Shown piece by piece: positions 55,215 to 63,644 of a DNA stretch of 64,000 bases. A program made the translations under genes and the position numbers. Origin of the DNA: Aliarcobacter skirrowii CCUG 10374 (GTDB taxonomy: Bacteria > Campylobacterota > Campylobacteria > Campylobacterales > Arcobacteraceae); the NCBI RefSeq assembly GCF_003544835.1, contig NZ_CP032099.1:1240001-1304000 (forward strand). The letters are read 5' to 3'. The notes under the pieces were generated by a model, which had not been told where the DNA came from, ran no database searches, and worked only from the letters and a program-made list of their open reading frames with translations. Within the stretch, counting starts at the first letter, position 1, and each line of letters begins with the position of its first letter.

Positions 55215-56719
55215 TAAAAGAGTCTATTTTTCAACCAATTATTTGTGGTGAGACTTTACCACCACAAAATATTCATGCAGTATCAACTTCTATGCCAACA
55301 CTTCAAGATGTAATTGATTATGAAGAACAAACACCGCAGATTTTAGAAAAAATAAGTGTTGCGTACCCTAGATTTGTTATTCATCCATACTTAAAACTTT
55401 TATCAAAATATTTAAAAAACAAGTATGAAGTTTCAAATGAGTATGAACTCATACTTTTAAGTAGCCAAAAAGCAGTTCAAGTTGTAAGTAACAAATACTT
55501 TATTCACAATAAATTTGATTTTTTTGAGCCTTTTGGAGTTATCAAGGTTTTAAAAGGAAGACAATATAAAAAGGTTTTAAAGTTTATTCAATATGTTGGA
55601 TACAATCTATCTTCAAGATTAGCTGAAGATTACCTTTTTAAGCTAGGTTTGATTGAAAAAACTCAAAAAGAAGAGCTAGAAAAAAAAGAGTTATGTGAAG
55701 ATATAATCTTAAATACTCTAGCAAATGCTTATAGTGAAAAAAAAGAGAATATTAAATTAAGCGTATCTGGGATGAATGCTATTTATAGTGTTTTAAAAGG
55801 TTTAAAAAATATTCAAGCAAGAAATGGAAAATCTATCTTAATACAGTTTGGATGGCTATATTTAGATACTACAAATATTGTAAATCACTATTTTGAAGAG
55901 AGCAGAGTTTTTTATGATGTTACAGATTTAAAATCGCTTGAAATATTTTTAGAAGAGAATAAAAACAGAGTTTTATCAATAATAACTGAAGTTCCAACAA
56001 ACCCTTTAGTAAAAACTCCAAACTTAAAAAAATTAAGAGAGCTTTGCGATAGATACAATATAGTCTTAGTTATAGATTCAACTTTTGCAACACCATATAA
56101 TCTAAATTTAAAACCCTACGCAGATATTTTTGTTGAATCTTTAACAAAATTTGCTTGTGGAAATGCTGATGTTTTAATGGGTGCAATTATTTTAAATAGT
56201 AATTTCAAAATATCTCATATAAAAAATGAATTTTTTAAACACTGCGATTTACCATATATAAAAGATATTCAAAGAATGGCTATTGAAATTGTAGATTATA
56301 AAAAAAGAGTTAAAAAAATATCACAAAATACAAAAGAGCTAATAGAGTTTTTAGAGACTTTACCTTATGTATCAAAAGTCTATTCTTGTTTAAGCAAAGA
56401 GAATTTTGAAAACTACAAAGATTTAATGATTGATAAAAATAGTATTTGTGGAATAGTTTCAATATATATAAAAAATGATTTTGAAAAAATTTACAATGCT
56501 CTAAACCTTGCAAAAGGTCCAAGCCTTGGAACTGAATTTACACTTTTAATGCCTTATACATATCTGGCTCACTATGATTTAATAACAAGCCAAAACGGTA
56601 AAGAGTTTTTAGAAAAAATTGAACTTCCAATAAATTTAATACGAATTTCTGTTGGAATTGAAGATATAGAAGATATTAAAAGAGAGTTTAGAAGGGTTAC
56701 TAAGTTATTAAACTCATAA
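55211..56719 (+). CDS. Long PLP enzyme of the Cys/Met family with extra N-terminal domain
   Basis: 502 residues. The last 310 residues carry the Cys/Met PLP fold (LSVSGMNAIYSVLKGL, ITEVPTNPLVKTPNLKKLRELCDRYNIVLVIDSTFATPYN, PLP lysine in VESLTKFACGNADV, LIRISVGIEDIEDI). The first 190 residues are an added domain; a similar long form is known from fungal cystathionine gamma-synthases. With the preceding, partly overlapping enzyme it may form a hetero-oligomer or a two-step transsulfuration pair. Assignment to one reaction is not possible from sequence. Confidence 0.75.
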   Translation: MIKESIFQPIICGETLPPQNIHAVSTSMPTLQDVIDYEEQTPQILEKISVAYPRFVIHPYLKLLSKYLKNKYEVSNEYELILLSSQKAVQVVSNKYFIHNKFDFFEPFGVIKVLKGRQYKKVLKFIQYVGYNLSSRLAEDYLFKLGLIEKTQKEELEKKELCEDIILNTLANAYSEKKENIKLSVSGMNAIYSVLKGLKNIQARNGKSILIQFGWLYLDTTNIVNHYFEESRVFYDVTDLKSLEIFLEENKNRVLSIITEVPTNPLVKTPNLKKLRELCDRYNIVLVIDSTFATPYNLNLKPYADIFVESLTKFACGNADVLMGAIILNSNFKISHIKNEFFKHCDLPYIKDIQRMAIEIVDYKKRVKKISQNTKELIEFLETLPYVSKVYSCLSKENFENYKDLMIDKNSICGIVSIYIKNDFEKIYNALNLAKGPSLGTEFTLLMPYTYLAHYDLITSQNGKEFLEKIELPINLIRISVGIEDIEDIKREFRRVTKLLNS

Positions 56720-56756
56720 CACAAAATTAACACTTAAATAATAAAATTTTATTCAA

Positions 56757-56828
56757 TGGTCAATTTATATTAAAATATCAGCGTCTCCTACAAATCTGAT
56801 AAAGTCACAATCTAAAATAAATTGACCA
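56757..56828. repeat. Inverted repeat upstream of the bd-type oxidase operon
   Basis: TGGTCAATTTAT (56757-56768) and ATAAATTGACCA (56817-56828) are perfect 12-bp arms around 48 bp, in the 203-bp gap before the oxidase operon. The arms could be two binding sites for a redox or oxygen regulator or a long hairpin. They do not match the FNR half-site TTGAT-N4-ATCAA. Confidence 0.5.
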
Positions 56829-56922
56829 CTACAAAACTTTTAACACAAACTTAACAATCTAGCATTAATATAGCAATAAGTTTTTCATTTTTAGAAAAAC
56901 AAATTTAAAAAAGGAGAAAAGA

Positions 56923-58266
56923 ATGGAACAAATTGGAATGTTTCCACTTTTTTATTTTCCAGAAATCGGCTCTGCGTGGATTATGGGAATAACAGGGACA
57001 ATTCATATCTTAGCATCTCACACATCTGTTGGAGCTGCACTATTATTTGCTTTTTTAGCACATAAAGCCTATAAAGAAGATAGACCTGAGTTGTATGAAT
57101 ATATGAAAAAATATGGGATGTTTTTACTTATTTTTTCTTATGTGGTAGGTTCAATTACAGGTCCAGGGATTTGGTACACAGCAACTGCTGCTAGTCCAAG
57201 AGGAATTAGTGCTTTGATTCACAACTTTGTTTGGGTTTGGGCAACTGAGTGGGTATTTTTCGTGTTTGAAGTAGTTGGGGTTTTTGCTTTAGTTTATTTT
57301 ATAAATAAAATAGATAGAAAAACTCACCTAAAACTCACTTATGCTTTTGCTTTAGCTTCTGTTGGAACTCTGTTTTTAATAATTGGAATTATTAGTTTTA
57401 TGATGTGGCCAGGAAATGATGCTTTTTATCAAACAGGTTCTGTTAGTGATGCTTTTTTTGGACTTACAACTTTCCCTCACCTATTTTTGAGAATCGGATT
57501 TATGATTTTAATGTCTGGGGTTATTGGGCTTATTATTGCCTCATCATTAGGTGATAAAGAGTTAAAAAATGAACTAATAAGAAAAATGGGAATTACAAGT
57601 TTTATTGGTGGATTTATTACTGTTGTTTGTTTTATGTGGTATATGACAACAATTCCTGAAAATGCAAAAATATTATTAAGCATCTATATGCCAGATATTA
57701 TTACTACAAAAGTAGTTTTAGTAGTTGCTTTTTCAACTTATTTTGCAATTGCTGTTTTAAAACCAAACTTTATAAATAGACCATTTGCTATTGTTATGTT
57801 ATTTGTAATAGCTATTTTTGGATTATGGCCTGGGGAAAAATTAAGAGAGAGTATTAGAAAACCTTATGTTGTTGGACAATATGTTTATAGTAATCAAATT
57901 ATGGGAAGAGATGTTCCTGGGAAAAATATCAAAAATGAGGTTGAAATTATTGAAAAACATGGATTATTAAAAGTAAATCCTTGGATTCCAGATAGATTAA
58001 AAACAATTACACCTGAAAATAGATTAGAAGTTGGAGAACTTCTTACAAAGATTGCTTGTTCAAATTGTCACTCACTTGAAGCTACTGGAAAATATAGACC
58101 ACTATTAAAAAATTTCGCTGGTCAAGATAAAGAGATGATAAAAACATTTATGCAATATTCACTAGCAACTGGTGCAATTCCTTATATGCCAAAAATCAGC
58201 CTTCCAGATGAAGAGTTTGATGCAATGGCAACTTGGATTGAATCACAAATTAATAAGGAGAAATAA
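56923..58266 (+). CDS. bd-superfamily oxidase subunit I with C-terminal cytochrome c domain
   Basis: 447 residues. About nine membrane helices with a CydA-like N-terminus (GITGTIHILASHTSVGAALLFAF, His28 as likely haem ligand; ATEWVFFVFEVVG; TTFPHLFLRIGFMIL). After the last helix comes a soluble c-type haem domain with CSNCH at 379-383 and Met422 in AIPYMP as likely ligand. Classical CydA has a quinol loop and no CxxCH, so this belongs to the cytochrome-c-bearing branches of the bd superfamily. It may take electrons from a c-type carrier. AAGGAG precedes the ATG; subunit II follows by overlap. Confidence 0.8.
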   Translation: MEQIGMFPLFYFPEIGSAWIMGITGTIHILASHTSVGAALLFAFLAHKAYKEDRPELYEYMKKYGMFLLIFSYVVGSITGPGIWYTATAASPRGISALIHNFVWVWATEWVFFVFEVVGVFALVYFINKIDRKTHLKLTYAFALASVGTLFLIIGIISFMMWPGNDAFYQTGSVSDAFFGLTTFPHLFLRIGFMILMSGVIGLIIASSLGDKELKNELIRKMGITSFIGGFITVVCFMWYMTTIPENAKILLSIYMPDIITTKVVLVVAFSTYFAIAVLKPNFINRPFAIVMLFVIAIFGLWPGEKLRESIRKPYVVGQYVYSNQIMGRDVPGKNIKNEVEIIEKHGLLKVNPWIPDRLKTITPENRLEVGELLTKIACSNCHSLEATGKYRPLLKNFAGQDKEMIKTFMQYSLATGAIPYMPKISLPDEEFDAMATWIESQINKEK

Positions 58267-59459
58267 TGGATTCAGGAATTTTAAATCTACTTCAAGACCC
58301 AGCAGGAGTTCCTTTTTATCCTGTAGTTTTTCAAGCTTTATATGTATTAACTTGGGCTTTACACGCTCTGTTTGTATTTTTATCTTTGGGAAGCTTAGGC
58401 TTATCTTTATATGGTGGACTTAGACAAAAAAGTGATAATAACTGGAAAATATTAACTGCACATCTAATACAAACAGGAAAGATTAGCGTTTCATTATTGA
58501 TTGTTTTAGGTGTTGCTCCACTTCTATTTACGCAAGTAATTTATGATCCAAACTGGTACACAATAAATACTCTATCAGGACTTTGGGTTGTTATATTTAT
58601 TTACTGTTTATTAGTAGCTTATAGTATTTTTTATTGGTACTACTATGCAAATAAAAAACAAAGTTTTATAAGTGGTTTAATAGGAACTATCTCTTTTGTG
58701 CTTTTAGTAATTTGTGGCTTAATCATGCACACTTTCGCTGTTGAAGCAATTCAACCTGATAAATGGATGCAGTGGTATGCTCCAAATGGAGTTGTTGATA
58801 CTTCTGGAACAAATTTTCATCCAGAAACTATTAGATATATCTTCTTTATGATATTAAGTATTCCAACACTTGGATTATTTTTACAAAACTATAGTGATTT
58901 TTTAAAATCAAATAAAAATTTTGATGAGTCATTTATAACTTATACGAAAGATTTGGGTAAAAAAATCACAACTCTTGGACTTATAGCAACTTTAATCTCA
59001 TTTATTGTTTGGATATATTCAATAGATAAATTAATTGATATTTTCTCTATTGTGATTTGTATCTCATTTTTAACTCTGATTTTATTAGCTAAAAATCTTA
59101 AAAATAGTTATATATCAACTTCTATTTTTATTGTTATTTTACTTTTAATTTCAGGATTTAGAGAGTATATAAGATACAACATAATGAATAATTTAGGTTA
59201 TGATATCTACTCTTATACTCTAAATATAGAGTGGGCATCTATAATTATGTTTTTATTAACATTCTTATCTTTAGGTGGTATTGGTGTTACTTTTATAGCT
59301 ACAATTGCTTGGAAAGTAGGAAAAAGTAGTGGATATTTTGATGCTTCAAAAGATAAAGCTGTTACAACTATGGCAAATGCTGTTTTATGGATTTTATCTA
59401 TTTGGTGTATTGTATATTTTGCTTGGGGATTTTATACTCTATTTAAAAATAGTTTATAA
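58266..59459 (+). CDS. bd-superfamily oxidase subunit II (CydA-like membrane partner)
   Basis: 397 residues with about nine membrane helices. The N-terminal part (ALYVLTWALHALFVFLSLGSLGLSLYGGL) and the region ICGLIMHTFAVEAIQPDKWMQWY look more like a relative of subunit I than like CydB. The ATG overlaps the subunit I stop by one base and has AAGGAG in the end of that gene, so the pair is co-translated. Ends at a strong hairpin. No cydX-like small gene or assembly gene is nearby. Confidence 0.75.
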   Translation: MDSGILNLLQDPAGVPFYPVVFQALYVLTWALHALFVFLSLGSLGLSLYGGLRQKSDNNWKILTAHLIQTGKISVSLLIVLGVAPLLFTQVIYDPNWYTINTLSGLWVVIFIYCLLVAYSIFYWYYYANKKQSFISGLIGTISFVLLVICGLIMHTFAVEAIQPDKWMQWYAPNGVVDTSGTNFHPETIRYIFFMILSIPTLGLFLQNYSDFLKSNKNFDESFITYTKDLGKKITTLGLIATLISFIVWIYSIDKLIDIFSIVICISFLTLILLAKNLKNSYISTSIFIVILLLISGFREYIRYNIMNNLGYDIYSYTLNIEWASIIMFLLTFLSLGGIGVTFIATIAWKVGKSSGYFDASKDKAVTTMANAVLWILSIWCIVYFAWGFYTLFKNSL

Positions 59460-59486
59460 AAAAGGGGACTTTTGTCTCCTTTTTTA
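59460..59486. terminator. Terminator after the oxidase operon
   Basis: AAAAGGGGAC and GTCTCCTTTTTT form a stem of about 10 bp with one G-T pair around a short T loop. A T-run follows on the plus strand and the A-run would serve the leftward regulator gene. Confidence 0.75.
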
Positions 59487-59747
59487 AATATCTATTTTAT
59501 ATCCATAATTTCTATGAGAAATTATTAACTCTTCGCCAATTAATTTTCTAAGTTTAAAAATATGAAATCTTATAGATGAGTTTTTTGAGCTACTATTTAC
59601 TGGATATATACTTTTTTCTAAACTATTTGTAGATACAAAATGACCTCTATATTTTAATAAATAATCCAATAAACATATAGCTTTACTCCCAAGTTTAGCA
59701 TCAACTTTATTTAATAAAACTCTTTTATTAAAAATCTTGATAATCAT
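59484..59747 (-). pseudogene. OmpR-type winged-helix half of a broken response regulator
   Basis: 87 residues: IKIFNKRVLLNKVDAKLGSKAICLLDYLLKYRGHFVSTNSLEKSIYP...SSIRFHIFKLRKLIGEELIISHRNYGYKI, a complete OmpR/PhoB winged-helix DNA-binding domain. No receiver is attached; the receiver fragment is in another frame immediately upstream (59728-59952), overlapping by 20 bases. Together they reach about 161 residues, whereas the family has about 225, so part of the receiver is missing. It may be a decayed gene or a functional stand-alone DNA-binding domain. Confidence 0.6.
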
Positions 59748-59952
59748 TTAAAAGCTTTATTAGTTCAATTCTAGGTAGATTTTTTTCATTTATATTTATT
59801 AAATATAAATCATATATATTATTATAAATATGATCCAAAAACTCATCATTACTCACACAAATTTCTACTTGAAAACTATTTTTTAATATCTCTACAATTT
59901 TGCTAATAGAGCTATCTTTACTCTCCAAAACTAATATTTTTATTGCTTTCAA
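59728..59952 (-). pseudogene. Truncated response-regulator receiver fragment
   Basis: 74 residues: IKILVLESKDSSISKIVEILKNSFQVEICVSNDEFLDHIYNNIYDLYLININEKNLPRIELIKLLNDY has the beginning of a receiver, but the acidic pair after strand 1 is reduced to E-S-K-D and the phospho-acceptor position reads LIN-I-N rather than D. The strands after it, with the conserved Thr and Lys, are missing. It would not be phosphorylated. The winged-helix piece follows in the next frame. Confidence 0.6.
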
Positions 59953-60113
59953 TAATTATCTCCATCACCATATAAAAGAGTATTTTAAGAAAAATCTATT
60001 AATTATGTGTTAGTTTAAATAGTTTAAATAATAAAAAGGTAGCTCAAATAGTCGCATTAATCTCTTATTAGCAAATATATTATAAAATCCAAATTTTTAA
60101 AAAGGATTAATCT

Positions 60114-60668
60114 ATGATAAAAAAAGCAAATAAACAAAATATAGAAAATATTTCAAAACTAATTTATGATGCAATTCATGAAGTTTCAAATAGCTTAACT
60201 GGCGAAAATGAAGAGCACAAAATATTAAAAACTTTAGAAAATTATATACAAATGGATGTTTGTAGGCTTAGCTACAACAATATCTACACTTACGAAATAG
60301 ATAATAAAAATGTAGCTATTTTATTAGCATACAACTCAAATGATGTAGAAAAACTTGATAAGCCAATGATTGAACATTTAAAAACAAAAAATATATTTTT
60401 AGAATCTTTTGAAAAAGAGTGTTTTGATGATGAGTTTTATATAGATACAGTTAGTGTAAGTCCTAGCTTTCAAGGAAGAGGAATAGCAAAAGAGTTATTT
60501 AGTTTTGCACAACAAAAAGCAAAAGAGCAAGGATTTAAAAAACTCTCACTTTTGGTTGATTTAGAAAATAAAAAAGCAAAAGCTCTGTATGCAAAACTTG
60601 GATTTTTAGATAATACTACACTAGAGGTATCAAAAACTCAATTCTCTCATATGATAAAAGAGCTATAA
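60114..60668 (+). CDS. GNAT-family N-acetyltransferase
   Basis: 184 residues. The C-terminal acetyl-CoA site is clear: IDTVSVSPSFQGRGIAKELFSFAQQKAKEQGFKKLSLLVDLENKKAKALYAKLGF. The N-terminal half (ISKLIYDAIHEVSNSLTGE) is less conserved. Substrate unknown. AAAAAGGATT precedes the ATG. Its stop overlaps the end of the convergent NicO gene by 6 bases. Confidence 0.85.
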   Translation: MIKKANKQNIENISKLIYDAIHEVSNSLTGENEEHKILKTLENYIQMDVCRLSYNNIYTYEIDNKNVAILLAYNSNDVEKLDKPMIEHLKTKNIFLESFEKECFDDEFYIDTVSVSPSFQGRGIAKELFSFAQQKAKEQGFKKLSLLVDLENKKAKALYAKLGFLDNTTLEVSKTQFSHMIKEL

Positions 60669-62204
60669 ACTTATTTTAAAACTACTTGAAGCAAAAAACA
60701 AAAACATAGCTAAAATAAACATAAAAATAGGTGCAACTATCTCTAAAATATCGATTAGTTTTTGAGATTTTGAAGAGATTTTGTGCAAACTAACTCCCAA
60801 AAATGATGATGCAAAAATCACAACAGCCATTCCAAGGCTAATACTTATACTTGCTAAAAATACAGCAAAATATGTTTTAAGTAAAAAAGCATAAACAAAA
60901 AGTAAAACAGTACCAGGGCAAGGAACTATTCCAGCTGTTAAAACAAAAATTAAATCCTGTTTTTTATTTCGTTTATGAACAGGTTTTATCTCTTTGATTT
61001 TTACTAAATTATTCTCCTCAACAATACTAAATCTAACTTTACTTAAATCACCACTACAAGCAGAACAAGAGCATCTTTTTTTAGTCAATTTTCTATATAA
61101 AATATATAGTGCTAAAATCATAATTACAACCGCACTAAAAGATGTTATATACGAAACACTATCCTCTAAAAATTTATTTAAAACACTTTGAAGTACAAAA
61201 ACAGATATTAAAACAATAATAAATGCACCTAAAATATGAATAAATGCAGTTAAAAGTGATATTATAAAAGCTTCAAAATATGTACTTTTTTGTGATGAGA
61301 AGTATGAAAATGCCAAAGCTTTTCCATGTCCTGGTCCTATTGAGTGAACAACTCCATATAAAAAAGATGCAAAAAGTAAAAATATTAAAGCTAATTTATC
61401 CCCATTTTCAATATCTACAAGATTTTGTTTAATACTTGCAAAAAATTTATCTGTAAAACTTATTTTTTGCTCCTCATCTTCTAAAACCAAAAACTCATCA
61501 CTTTGTTTTTTTTGCTCATTTAAAATCTCTTCTTGAGGTTTTTCAAACTCTTTATTTTGCTCTTTTTTCCAAATATCTTCTAAAGACTCTTTGCTACTCT
61601 CTTCTACAGCCTCTACAATATTAAATTTTTGAGTCTGTAAATTAGGAGCCTCTATTAAATAAGTCACTCTATCTATTTTTGTAGTTTTATTAAATTTATA
61701 ATTAGATACTACACTTTGATTTTTATCTTCTAAAATAAGAAAGAAAAACTCTTCATTATCAAAGGCTCTAATGCTAAAATAATTTTTATCATAGAGTTTT
61801 AAATCAAGTAAAATCCTATAATCAAAAGATAGTATTCTACTCTTATTTTCAAAACTCATTTTGTAATCTTTAACCTTAAAAGGGATACTATTTTTTGAGT
61901 TATTATTACTATATGATATTGTTGTTAAAAAGCTTTTTTCAAGTAAATATGGCATCAAAGAGTCTTCAATTAGTTTCAACTCTTTTTCATTAAAACTTTT
62001 ATCTAAGTTCAAATCATATACTTTTAAAAGCTCTTCACTAAAATCTTTTTCAAACTCCCATTTTATATCAACATAATCTATTTTATCTTCATTTACAACT
62101 ACTTTTGTTTGTACATATGTTTTTGGTTGCATAAAAGCACACAAACTACAAGAGAGTAAGTAACTTGGAAAAATTATTGCTAATATAAAAACTATTCTAA
62201 TCAT
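60663..62204 (-). CDS. DUF1007-NicO fusion metal permease
   Basis: 513 residues. Signal-like start (about 1-22, with a CSLC motif), a periplasmic DUF1007-like domain (VKVVNEDKIDYVDIKWEFEKDFSEELLKVYDLNLDKSFNEKEL), a disordered acidic stretch, then a NicO/RcnA-type membrane part with about six helices. Its key motifs are HSIGPGHGKALAFSYF, a cysteine cluster KKRCSCSACSGD in a loop, and TAGIVPCPGTVLLFVYAFLL. It overlaps znuA by 4 bases, so a zinc-linked role is more likely here than nickel or cobalt export. Confidence 0.82.
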   Translation of the reverse strand: MIRIVFILAIIFPSYLLSCSLCAFMQPKTYVQTKVVVNEDKIDYVDIKWEFEKDFSEELLKVYDLNLDKSFNEKELKLIEDSLMPYLLEKSFLTTISYSNNNSKNSIPFKVKDYKMSFENKSRILSFDYRILLDLKLYDKNYFSIRAFDNEEFFFLILEDKNQSVVSNYKFNKTTKIDRVTYLIEAPNLQTQKFNIVEAVEESSKESLEDIWKKEQNKEFEKPQEEILNEQKKQSDEFLVLEDEEQKISFTDKFFASIKQNLVDIENGDKLALIFLLFASFLYGVVHSIGPGHGKALAFSYFSSQKSTYFEAFIISLLTAFIHILGAFIIVLISVFVLQSVLNKFLEDSVSYITSFSAVVIMILALYILYRKLTKKRCSCSACSGDLSKVRFSIVEENNLVKIKEIKPVHKRNKKQDLIFVLTAGIVPCPGTVLLFVYAFLLKTYFAVFLASISISLGMAVVIFASSFLGVSLHKISSKSQKLIDILEIVAPIFMFILAMFLFFASSSFKISL

Positions 62205-63124
62205 CTATAACTTTTTGCAATCTCATTTGCTACTAGAAGCATATTATTGTACCAATCATCACTTAATGGATTTATAGATACTACATTTGCACCAATATTT
62301 TTTGATATTGTTTTTGCACTTTTTTGTGAAAATTGAGGAGATACAAAAACTATTTTAATATCATGTTTTTTAGCCTCTTCTACTAATTTCACAAGATCAT
62401 TTGGTTTTGGCTCTTTTCCTTCAATCTCAATTGAAATTTGTTCAATTTCATATCTATGTGCAAAATATCCCCAAGATGGATGAAATACCATAAAAGCTCT
62501 ACCCTTAAAATCTTTTAAAATATCTCTTATATTTTCATCTAAATCATCAAGCTCTTTTACAAACGCTTCATAGTTTGATTTATAAAAATCACTATTTTTT
62601 GAATCAATCTTAACCATAGCTTCATAAATATTTTTTGCTTGAACTTTTACACTAATTGGATCTAGCCAAGTGTGAGGATCTAAGCCATCAGCTCCATGTT
62701 CGTGATCTTGATGTTCTTTATGCTCTGACTCACCATGATGGGCATGATCATCATGATTTTCTTCATCTTCATGTTCATCTTCATGATGAGTATGAGCAAC
62801 CATTGCAATTTTTTCAATACCAATTGTTGTATCAACAAAAAGCGTATTTTTTGTATTCTCTTTAAATCTATCAATCCATGCTAATTCACTTGGATCTCCA
62901 ACCAAAAAATAAGCTTTTGAAGAATTTAAAGCTTTCATTTGAGATGGTTTTGGTTCAAAATTGTGAGGTGAACTTCCTGGTTTTACCATAACATTTATAT
63001 CAAACTTATCTTTTACTATTTTTTCTACAAAATATTTTTGTGGTAAAATATTAACCATAAGTTGTGGTTTGTTTGCATATATAAATGATGCAAAAACTAA
63101 AAACAGAACTAAAATTTTTTTCAT
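62201..63124 (-). CDS. znuA: Zinc-binding periplasmic protein, ZnuA-like
   Basis: 307 residues. Signal peptide (about 1-17). Metal-binding histidines in GSSPHNFEPKPSQ, then a histidine-rich loop (about 112-143, HHEDEHEDEENHDDHAHHGE) typical of zinc ZnuA, LDPHTWLDP, and AFMVFHPSWGYFAHRY. No ZnuB or ZnuC gene follows; instead it is coupled by 4-base overlap to the DUF1007-NicO permease. Two palindromes 16 and 63 bp upstream imply control by the facing Fur-family gene. Confidence 0.92.
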   Translation of the reverse strand: MKKILVLFLVFASFIYANKPQLMVNILPQKYFVEKIVKDKFDINVMVKPGSSPHNFEPKPSQMKALNSSKAYFLVGDPSELAWIDRFKENTKNTLFVDTTIGIEKIAMVAHTHHEDEHEDEENHDDHAHHGESEHKEHQDHEHGADGLDPHTWLDPISVKVQAKNIYEAMVKIDSKNSDFYKSNYEAFVKELDDLDENIRDILKDFKGRAFMVFHPSWGYFAHRYEIEQISIEIEGKEPKPNDLVKLVEEAKKHDIKIVFVSPQFSQKSAKTISKNIGANVVSINPLSDDWYNNMLLVANEIAKSYR

Positions 63125-63139
63125 AATCTTCCTTTTCGT

Positions 63140-63154
63140 TGCAACTTAGTTGCA
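63140..63154. promoter_or_regulatory. Zur-like operator, znuA-proximal (TGCAACTTAGTTGCA)
   Basis: A 15-bp palindrome with arms TGCAACT/AGTTGCA around a single T. A near-identical copy lies 47 bp away at 63187. Both are between znuA and a Fur-family gene transcribed away from it. The sequence differs from the enteric Zur box, but its place between a zinc-binding protein gene and a Fur-family regulator points to zinc control. Confidence 0.75.
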
Positions 63155-63186
63155 TTTTTTGAAATTTTAATCTTATTTCTCTTTAA

Positions 63187-63201
63187 TGCAACTTAGTAGC
63201 A
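63187..63201. promoter_or_regulatory. Zur-like operator, regulator-proximal (TGCAACTTAGTAGCA)
   Basis: Differs from the 63140-63154 palindrome at one base (T to A in the right arm). It is 37 bp before the Fur-family start codon and overlaps the expected promoter, so the regulator probably controls itself as well as znuA. Confidence 0.72.
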
Positions 63202-63237
63202 AGATATTTTAAAAAGCTTTTAGATACAATCTTTTTT

Positions 63238-63618
63238 ATGATTAGTTTAAAAAATATAACGGATTTTACAAATATAAAGTTAACAACAGCTAGAAAATCT
63301 ATTTTAGAAATATTGGTTAGTTCAAATAAACCTTTGTCATATGACGAAATAAAAGATAAAATCTCTATGGATAAAGCAACTTTTTATAGAAATATAGCAA
63401 TTTTTGAAGAAGATGGAATAGTAGAATCATTTGAATCAAATGATAAAAAAAGATATTTTGAGATAAAAAAATCTCCACACTCTCACTTTATATGTACAGA
63501 TTGCTCAAATATTGAGTGTATTCATGAAAGTTTAGATTTAAATTTAAAAAATTATATTGTTGAAAATATTATTTTAAAAGGTAAGTGTAAAAAGTGTAAC
63601 AAAAGTAAATTAGACTAA
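63238..63618 (+). CDS. Fur-family metalloregulator, probably Zur
   Basis: 126 residues. N-terminal winged helix (TTARKSILEILVSSNKPLSYDEIKDKISMDKATFYRNIAIFEEDGIVES), then the metal-sensing part with HSHFICTDCSNIECIH and a C-terminal KGKCKKCNKSKLD, giving the two CxxC pairs of a structural zinc site. Short relative to Fur. It faces znuA across two palindromes, so it is best read as a zinc-responsive regulator; PerR or Fur roles are less likely. Confidence 0.85.
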   Translation: MISLKNITDFTNIKLTTARKSILEILVSSNKPLSYDEIKDKISMDKATFYRNIAIFEEDGIVESFESNDKKRYFEIKKSPHSHFICTDCSNIECIHESLDLNLKNYIVENIILKGKCKKCNKSKLD

Positions 63619-63644
63619 GTTTTTGTTAATTGTTTTTTAGATAA

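Noticed and set aside
62680-62874. Leftward frame rich in Met, Ile and Lys
   Set aside because: Shadow frame of the histidine-rich loop of znuA.
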